A stretch of 38,523 bases of DNA from Armatimonadota bacterium (lineage in GTDB: Bacteria > Armatimonadota > Hebobacteria > GCA-020354555 > CP070648), in assembly GCA_020354555.1 (NCBI GenBank), contig CP070648.1, positions 2,392,999-2,431,521 of the forward strand, in the 5' to 3' direction. A model generated the notes under the pieces. That model saw only the letters and a program-made list of their open reading frames with translations. It was not told the origin of the DNA and ran no database searches. Each line of letters starts with the position of its first letter. Positions within the stretch are counted from its first letter, which is position 1. Both the position numbers and the translations under genes were made by a program. Positions 33,258 through 38,523 of this stretch are shown here, piece after piece.

Positions 33258-35251
33258 GACTGCTCTACGGAACGGCTGGAGTGCTGCTTGCGATGATGAC
33301 ACCGCATTTGGCCAACGCGATACCCCCAGCACCGAATGAGATGGCGGACGCTCGGCGTTGGGCGGCGGCCGGATTCGACGGCGAGAAGCCGCAGCCGCCT
33401 TTCTCATTCACCTACGACGGGCGGCGCTCGTCCGAGTTCCTTCAGACATGGCAACTGCAGAGCAGCCGCCGGAGCCTGGACGCGCGCCGCACAGAGCACA
33501 GGCTCATCTATGCCGATCCCGCGAGCGGCCTCGTCGTACGCTGCACGGCGATCGAGTACCGCGATTTCCCGGCCGTGGAATGGATGCTGCAGTTCCACAA
33601 CGGCGGTCGCGACAACACCGCGATCCTCGAAGACATTCAGGCGCTCGACGCGCGCATCGCGGCGCCGAAGCAACGGCCCGTCACGCTCCACCGGTCCCTG
33701 GGCGACAGCAATTCGGCGGAGAGCTTCGCGCCGGTTGAAGATATCATCGCGCCGGGCCGGCAGATCACCCTCGCGCCCAACGGCGGGCGGTCGTCGGACG
33801 GCCAGCTGCCGTTCTTCAACCTGGCGCGCCGGGGGGCCGGCATGGTGATGGCTGTGGGCTGGTCGGGGCAGTGGGAGGCGGCCTTTGAGCGCGACGGCGA
33901 CACGGTGAGGGTTCGCAGCGGCATGCAGAACACGCACCTGCGCCTGTATCCCGGCGAGACGATCCGGACGCCGCGGATTGTCGTCCTGCTGTGGCGCGGC
34001 GACGAGGCGCTGCGCGGCAACAACTTGTTCCGCCAGTTGCTGATGTCGCACTACTTACCGCGCCGCGACGGGGAGTTGGTGTTGCCGCCGATCTGCGGCA
34101 GCGTTGGCGAAGTCGAGCCCGATGGATCGTACGAAGGGCCGCACATCAGGGTCATGCCCATCCTTGCGTCGCGCGGGATCGAGGTGTTCTGGTCCGACAT
34201 GGATCCGCAGCAGTGGTATCCCAAGGGGTTCCCGGAGGGCACGGGGACGTGGGAGCCCGATCCCGTGAAGTATCCGCGCGGCATGAAGCCTGTCGGCGAT
34301 GCCGCCCACGCCGCGGGGCTCGGCTACCTGCTGTGGTTCGAGCCGGAGCGCGTTCATTTCGATACGTTCATTGACCGGGAGCATCCGGAGTGGGTCATGA
34401 AGCCGGACGGGGAGTGGAGCCAGTTGTTCGGGCTGCACGATCCGGGGGCGCGCAAGTGGCTGACCGATTACATTGACGCACAGATCAGCGCGGCGCAGCT
34501 TGACTGGATTCGCTGGGATTTCAATATCGAGCCACTGGGGTTCTGGCGGCGCAACGACGCGCCGGATCGCCAGGGCATGACGGAGATCCGGCACATCGAG
34601 GGGCTGTACGCGATGTGGGACGAGCTGCGCGCGCGTCACCCAGGGCTGGTGGTGGACATTTGCGCCAGCGGGGGGCGGCGCATTGACCTGGAGACGCTGA
34701 CGCGCGGCCTGCCTCTGTGGCACAGCGATTTGCAGTGCTCGGGAGCGCACCCCGCCGCCGACCAACTCCAGAACGGCGGACTGAATCGGTGGGTGCCGCT
34801 GCACGGCTGCGGGAACTTCGGCTACGAGCCGTCGTACGTGTTCCGCAGCGCGATGACCGCAGGCAACATACTGGCGACCAATACGTCGGCCCCGGAAAGC
34901 GCTGAGGCCGTGAAGAGAACCGTCGCGCTGTACCGAAAGGTCCGCCCGTACATGTCAGGCGATTTCTACCCCTTGTTCCCGCACAGCGCAAGCGAGGATA
35001 CGTGGTACGGCTACCAATTCCATCGAGCCGACCTGGATGCGGGCATGGTGCTGGTGTTCCGGCGGGAGGAGAGCCCCGACGCGAAGCAAACGGTGCGGTT
35101 GCGGGGCCTCAAGCCGGAGTTGCGGTATGAGGTGACGTGCGAGGATGCCGAGGTCAGGAGAACCGCGAAAGGAAGGAACCTGTCCGCCTTGAGCGTGGAG
35201 ATACCCGCTGCGCCGGAGTCCGCGCTGTTGTTCTACCGCAAGGTGAAGTGA
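33254..35251 (+). CDS. GH36 alpha-galactosidase, exported
   Basis: The protein has 665 aa with a signal peptide ending at about residue 22 (HLANA). GH36 features are VFWSDMDPQQWY, LLWFEPERV, the nucleophile Asp422 in WIRWDFNIEP, CASGGRRIDLETL, and the acid/base candidate Asp492 in LWHSD. Family enzymes release alpha-galactose or alpha-N-acetylgalactosamine with retention. Its ATG overlaps the GH2 stop (ATGA), so the two are translationally coupled. It is a close paralogue of the gene at 35456, but after the shared EMADARRWAAA start it goes straight to PPFSFTYDGR with no NPCBM domain. Confidence 0.9.
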   Translation: MRLLYGTAGVLLAMMTPHLANAIPPAPNEMADARRWAAAGFDGEKPQPPFSFTYDGRRSSEFLQTWQLQSSRRSLDARRTEHRLIYADPASGLVVRCTAIEYRDFPAVEWMLQFHNGGRDNTAILEDIQALDARIAAPKQRPVTLHRSLGDSNSAESFAPVEDIIAPGRQITLAPNGGRSSDGQLPFFNLARRGAGMVMAVGWSGQWEAAFERDGDTVRVRSGMQNTHLRLYPGETIRTPRIVVLLWRGDEALRGNNLFRQLLMSHYLPRRDGELVLPPICGSVGEVEPDGSYEGPHIRVMPILASRGIEVFWSDMDPQQWYPKGFPEGTGTWEPDPVKYPRGMKPVGDAAHAAGLGYLLWFEPERVHFDTFIDREHPEWVMKPDGEWSQLFGLHDPGARKWLTDYIDAQISAAQLDWIRWDFNIEPLGFWRRNDAPDRQGMTEIRHIEGLYAMWDELRARHPGLVVDICASGGRRIDLETLTRGLPLWHSDLQCSGAHPAADQLQNGGLNRWVPLHGCGNFGYEPSYVFRSAMTAGNILATNTSAPESAEAVKRTVALYRKVRPYMSGDFYPLFPHSASEDTWYGYQFHRADLDAGMVLVFRREESPDAKQTVRLRGLKPELRYEVTCEDAEVRRTAKGRNLSALSVEIPAAPESALLFYRKVK

Positions 35252-35455
35252 CCGCGCCGCACGCGGGGCGGGCTCTGCGACGCCCTGATCGTGAGAGCGC
35301 TGACGCGACTTCGGGACATGTCCGCCGCCGGCGGGAGAAGTGGCGCCGCGGGTGGGCGCGGCGGCTCGCAGCCGAATGGGACGAGTGCCGGCAGGATATC
35401 CCGCGCGGCGCTGCGAATCACGGGGCGCATCCGTGAAACTGGAAGGCGATTCGGC

Positions 35456-37936
35456 ATGAAACGAATGCGGCTCATCCTGGAGGTGCTAACGCTTATCATG
35501 GCCACGCAATGGGCTCACGGGGTGTCGGTCGTGCCGGCGGAGATGGCCGAGGCCCGCCGGTGGGCGGCGGCCAAGTTCGAGGGCGTGCAGGAGGCACCGC
35601 CGCGCGAAGCAGGGCTGATCGTACTGGCCAATAACGATCCGGTGCAGCCGAACGCGCGGGCCGGGCGGCCGATGAAGATCGTTGACCAGCAATACACGCG
35701 CGGGCTCTACTGCCACGCGTACAGCAACATCGTCGTGCGCCTGCCCGGGCCGGGGAAGACGTTCGAGGCGATCATCGGCGTGGATAGCAACGAGCAGACG
35801 AGCGGCGGACGCGGCAGTGTCGTGTTCTCCGTGAAGGTCGGAGATCGCGAGGCTTTTCGCAGCGACGTGATGCGCGAGGGCATGCCCGGCATCGTCGTCA
35901 GTGTTAACCTCGGCGGCGCGGACGAGTTCGTGATCGAGGTGGGTGACGCGGGCGACGGCATCGGCTGCGATCAAGCGGATTGGGCTGATGCGCGGGTGAC
36001 TCTGACCGACGGCAGTGTGCTCTGGCTCGGCGACATGCCCCTGGGCGGGCCGGCGCGCGGGCCGTACACGACGGAGCCGCCGTTCTCGTTCACCTACGAC
36101 GGGCGGCCGTCGGGTGAGGTGCTCAAGACGTGGACGCTCACGCGCGCGGAGCGCGCAGTCGATGACAAGCGCACCGAACACGCTATCACCTACAACGACC
36201 CCGAGACCGGGCTTGTCATGCGCTGCGTCGCCGTGGAATATCACGATTTCCCCATCGTCGAATGGACCCTCTACTTCAAGAACGCGGGCTCTGCGGATAC
36301 GCCGATCCTGGAGGACATCCAGGCGCTTGACACGCACCTCGAACGGAGCGCGGACGGCGAGTTCGTGCTCCATCACCACACTGGCAGCCCGTGCACGCCG
36401 ACGGATTACGAGCCGTTCGCGACGACGCTCGACCCGGCAAGCGAGAAGCGGATCGCGACGGCGGGCGGCCGCCCGACCAACAGCGATCTGCCGTACTTCA
36501 ACATCGAATGGCCGGGCGAAGGCGTCGTGATCGCGCTCGGCTGGCCCGGACAGTGGGCGGCGCAGTTCGCGCGGGATGACGGCATCGGCCTGCGCATTCG
36601 CGGCGGCCAGGAACTGACGCACTTCACGCTGCACCCCGGCGAGGAAGTGCGCTCGCCACTGGTCGTCATGCAGTTCTACCGCGGCGATTGGATTCGCGCG
36701 CAGAACGTCTGGCGGCGGTGGATGCTGGCGCACAATCTGCCGCGGCCCGGCGGCAAGCTCCCGCCCGCGCAGATGGCGGCCTGCAGCTCGCACCAGTACG
36801 GCGAAATGATCAACGCGAACGAAGAGACCCAGATCATGTTCGTGGATCGCTACCTCGAGGAGGGCATCGAGCTCGACTATTGGTGGATGGACGCGGGGTG
36901 GTACATTAACGAAAGCGGCTGGCCCAACACGGGCACGTGGGAGGTGGACACGAAGCGGTTCCCTCGCGGCCTGCGGTTCATCACCGACCACGCGCACGCG
37001 AAGGGCGTGAAATCCATCGTCTGGTTCGAGCCGGAGCGCGTGACGCCCGGCACGTGGTTATACGAGAATCATCCGGAATGGCTGCTCGGGCGCGACGGGG
37101 AGACGAAGCTGCTCAACCTGGGCAATCCCGAGGCGCGGCAGTGGCTCACCGAGCACGTCAACCGGCTCATCAACGAGCAGGGGATTGATCTTTACCGCAA
37201 CGACTTCAACATTGACCCGCTCGGGTTCTGGCGCGGCAATGACAGCGACGATCGCCAGGGCATCACCGAAATCAGATACGTCGAGGGATTTCTGGCGTAC
37301 TGGGACGAGCTGCGGCGCCGTCATCCAGACATGTTGATTGACACGTGCGCCTCGGGCGGCCGGCGCAACGATCTGGAGACGCTGCGGCGGTCGGTGCCGT
37401 TGCTGCGCAGCGACTGCATCATCGAGCCGGTGGCGCAGCAGCTTCACACCTACGGCATCGCCTTCTGGATCCCGTTCTACGGCACCGGCGTCAACTCGAC
37501 CGATCCCTACGTCTTCCGCAGCCAGGCGTCGTGTCCGCACCTCACGGGCTGCTACGATATGCGCAACCGCGAGATTGACTACGAGGAGCTGCGCCGACTG
37601 TACACGCAATGGCGGAGCTATGCGGACTGCTACTTCGGCGACTATTACCCGCTGACGCCGTACGACACCGGCAATGAGGTGTGGATGGCGTGGCAATTCG
37701 ACCGGCCGGAGTCGGGCGATGGGATAGTGCAAGTTTTCCGCCGCGCGGACAGCATCTACGAATCCGCGCGGTTGCGGCTGCGTGGGCTGGACCCGGATGC
37801 CACCTATGTTGTCACCGACCTCGACGGTCCGGGCGAAACGAAAGCCACCGGCCGGGAGATCATGGATCCGGGGGTGCTCGTCGCTTGCAGCGACCGCCCC
37901 GGGAGTGCGGTCATCATGTATCGCCGGGAGCAGTAG
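35456..37936 (+). CDS. GH36 alpha-galactosidase with NPCBM domain, exported
   Basis: From ATG 35456 the protein has 826 aa with a signal peptide ending at about residue 22 (QWAHG). Residues about 50-195 form an NPCBM/NEW2-type sugar-binding domain (TRGLYCHAYSNIVVRLPG, IIGVDSN, WADARVTLTDG). GH36 follows with WWMDAGWY, WFEPERV, nucleophile Asp583 in YRNDFNIDPLGF, CASGGRRNDLETL and acid/base candidate Asp653 in LLRSD. The NPCBM block is placed exactly where the paralogue at 33254 has none. GGAAGG at 35441-35446 supports the start over the long upstream extension. A 204-bp gap before it may hold a promoter, but none is clear. Confidence 0.9.
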   Translation: MKRMRLILEVLTLIMATQWAHGVSVVPAEMAEARRWAAAKFEGVQEAPPREAGLIVLANNDPVQPNARAGRPMKIVDQQYTRGLYCHAYSNIVVRLPGPGKTFEAIIGVDSNEQTSGGRGSVVFSVKVGDREAFRSDVMREGMPGIVVSVNLGGADEFVIEVGDAGDGIGCDQADWADARVTLTDGSVLWLGDMPLGGPARGPYTTEPPFSFTYDGRPSGEVLKTWTLTRAERAVDDKRTEHAITYNDPETGLVMRCVAVEYHDFPIVEWTLYFKNAGSADTPILEDIQALDTHLERSADGEFVLHHHTGSPCTPTDYEPFATTLDPASEKRIATAGGRPTNSDLPYFNIEWPGEGVVIALGWPGQWAAQFARDDGIGLRIRGGQELTHFTLHPGEEVRSPLVVMQFYRGDWIRAQNVWRRWMLAHNLPRPGGKLPPAQMAACSSHQYGEMINANEETQIMFVDRYLEEGIELDYWWMDAGWYINESGWPNTGTWEVDTKRFPRGLRFITDHAHAKGVKSIVWFEPERVTPGTWLYENHPEWLLGRDGETKLLNLGNPEARQWLTEHVNRLINEQGIDLYRNDFNIDPLGFWRGNDSDDRQGITEIRYVEGFLAYWDELRRRHPDMLIDTCASGGRRNDLETLRRSVPLLRSDCIIEPVAQQLHTYGIAFWIPFYGTGVNSTDPYVFRSQASCPHLTGCYDMRNREIDYEELRRLYTQWRSYADCYFGDYYPLTPYDTGNEVWMAWQFDRPESGDGIVQVFRRADSIYESARLRLRGLDPDATYVVTDLDGPGETKATGREIMDPGVLVACSDRPGSAVIMYRREQ

Positions 37937-37989
37937 GCTCTGACGTCCGGCTTCGGCACGGGGCCGGCTGGCCGGGAGAGGTGGCGGCA

Positions 37990-38523
37990 ATGGACGAGAT
38001 TCGGATCGGCGTGGCCGGCCTCGGTTCGCGCGGCCGGTACTGGCTGTCGTCGTTGCAGGGGATTCCCGGCTATCGCATCACCGCCGTGTGCGACACCGTC
38101 GCCACTCTCCGCGACCGGGCGCTCGCCCAACTCGGGAACCCGCACGACGTCGCGGCGTGCGGCAATTACGATGACCTGCTTGGTAACCCGTGCGTGGATG
38201 CGATCGCCCTATGCGTGCGCTGCAAGGAGCAGGGCGCGATGGCGGCGCAGGCGCTCGAGGCCGGCAAACACGTCAACATGGAGGTGCCCGCGGCGCACAC
38301 CCTCGAGGATTGCTGGCGCATCGTCGTCGCCGCCGAACGCAGCGGCAAGATCTATCACCTCGCCGAGCAGACGCGCTACTGGGGATTCGTTGACGCATGG
38401 CAGCAGCTGGTCGCGGAGGATCGCCTCGGGCACGTGACGTACGCCGACGGCGAGTACTTCGGCTACTACCCGAGGCTCTACTACCGTGACCCCGACACCG
38501 GCGAGTACTACGATCTTCAGCGG
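37990..38523 (+). CDS. Gfo/Idh/MocA-family NAD(P)-binding protein, partial
   Basis: The first 178 residues are present and the gene runs off the window. A Rossmann nucleotide loop GVAGLGSRGR (7-16) opens the protein, then EALEAGKHV-like and AERSGK segments of the family. Where most members read EKP, this one reads EVPAA (98-102) followed by HTLEDCW. That variant is familiar from sugar-dehydrogenase relatives and from the GH109 group of NAD-dependent N-acetylgalactosaminidases. I cannot decide between oxidoreductase and GH109-like activity without the C-terminus. GGAGAGG at 37975-37981 supports ATG 37990. It follows the second GH36 gene by 53 bp and probably shares the transcript. Confidence 0.85.
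   Translation, partial: MDEIRIGVAGLGSRGRYWLSSLQGIPGYRITAVCDTVATLRDRALAQLGNPHDVAACGNYDDLLGNPCVDAIALCVRCKEQGAMAAQALEAGKHVNMEVPAAHTLEDCWRIVVAAERSGKIYHLAEQTRYWGFVDAWQQLVAEDRLGHVTYADGEYFGYYPRLYYRDPDTGEYYDLQR

Overview
This is a GC-rich window with dense coding on both strands and no housekeeping genes. Its content is secreted and cytosolic glycan-degrading enzymes, UroD-like (uroporphyrinogen decarboxylase superfamily) proteins, a large polytopic membrane protein, a TAT-exported sulfatase and several big multidomain exported proteins. This mix suggests an uncultured free-living heterotroph with an Armatimonadota- or Planctomycetota-like lifestyle. That placement is inferred from gene families only; nothing here fixes the taxon. 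Signal peptides, a TAT signal and a lipobox indicate a didermic-type bacterium.

Region 1 (23-6333, + strand): a tandem ADP-ribosylglycohydrolase, a UroD-like protein, a VirB11/PilT-like stand-alone ATPase and a large DUF6785-type membrane protein. The last two overlap by one base. A 9-bp-periodic inverted repeat lies just before the ATPase gene.

Region 2 (about 6340-10400, + strand) looks like an accessory patch. It begins with a REP-like hairpin and a 28-nt match to the 3' end of a tRNA or tmRNA, including CCA. It then carries a promoter plus an XRE regulator/small membrane protein pair, strong hairpins, a possible 35-aa membrane peptide, and an AraC-GyrI regulator with a stand-alone GyrI-like protein lying between two copies of a 71-bp direct repeat. 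It ends with a GIY-YIG (URI-type) nuclease bracketed by palindromes. Base composition is visibly less GC-biased in the AraC/GyrI genes.

Region 3 (10402-20154): a sulfatase-LamG gene (-) diverges from a HpcH/HpaI-type aldolase and a corrinoid-methyltransferase-like UroD protein (+). These converge on a four-gene minus-strand run: secreted beta-propeller, GH29 alpha-L-fucosidase, lipoprotein, DegT-family PLP aminotransferase.

Region 4 (20320-38523): a 1292-aa exported protein with a probable (alpha/alpha)6 catalytic core, then on the minus strand a 1055-aa exported Het-C/zinc phospholipase-like + PLAT + FN3 protein. A compact + strand gene run follows: an 819-aa exported protein of unknown family, a GH2 glycosidase, two GH36 alpha-galactosidase paralogues (the second with an inserted NPCBM domain), and a Gfo/Idh/MocA protein cut by the window end.

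Taken together the locus reads as a glycan-foraging region with sulfatase, fucosidase, alpha- and beta-galactosidase-type activities, suited to a fucosylated, possibly sulfated galactose-containing glycan, with no SusC/SusD, TonB receptor or ABC importer in view. The substrate is an inference. The most unusual candidates are the ATPase/membrane-protein pair, the two giant exported proteins, the 819-aa protein heading the GH run, the GH36 domain insertion, and the palindrome-flanked GIY-YIG gene.
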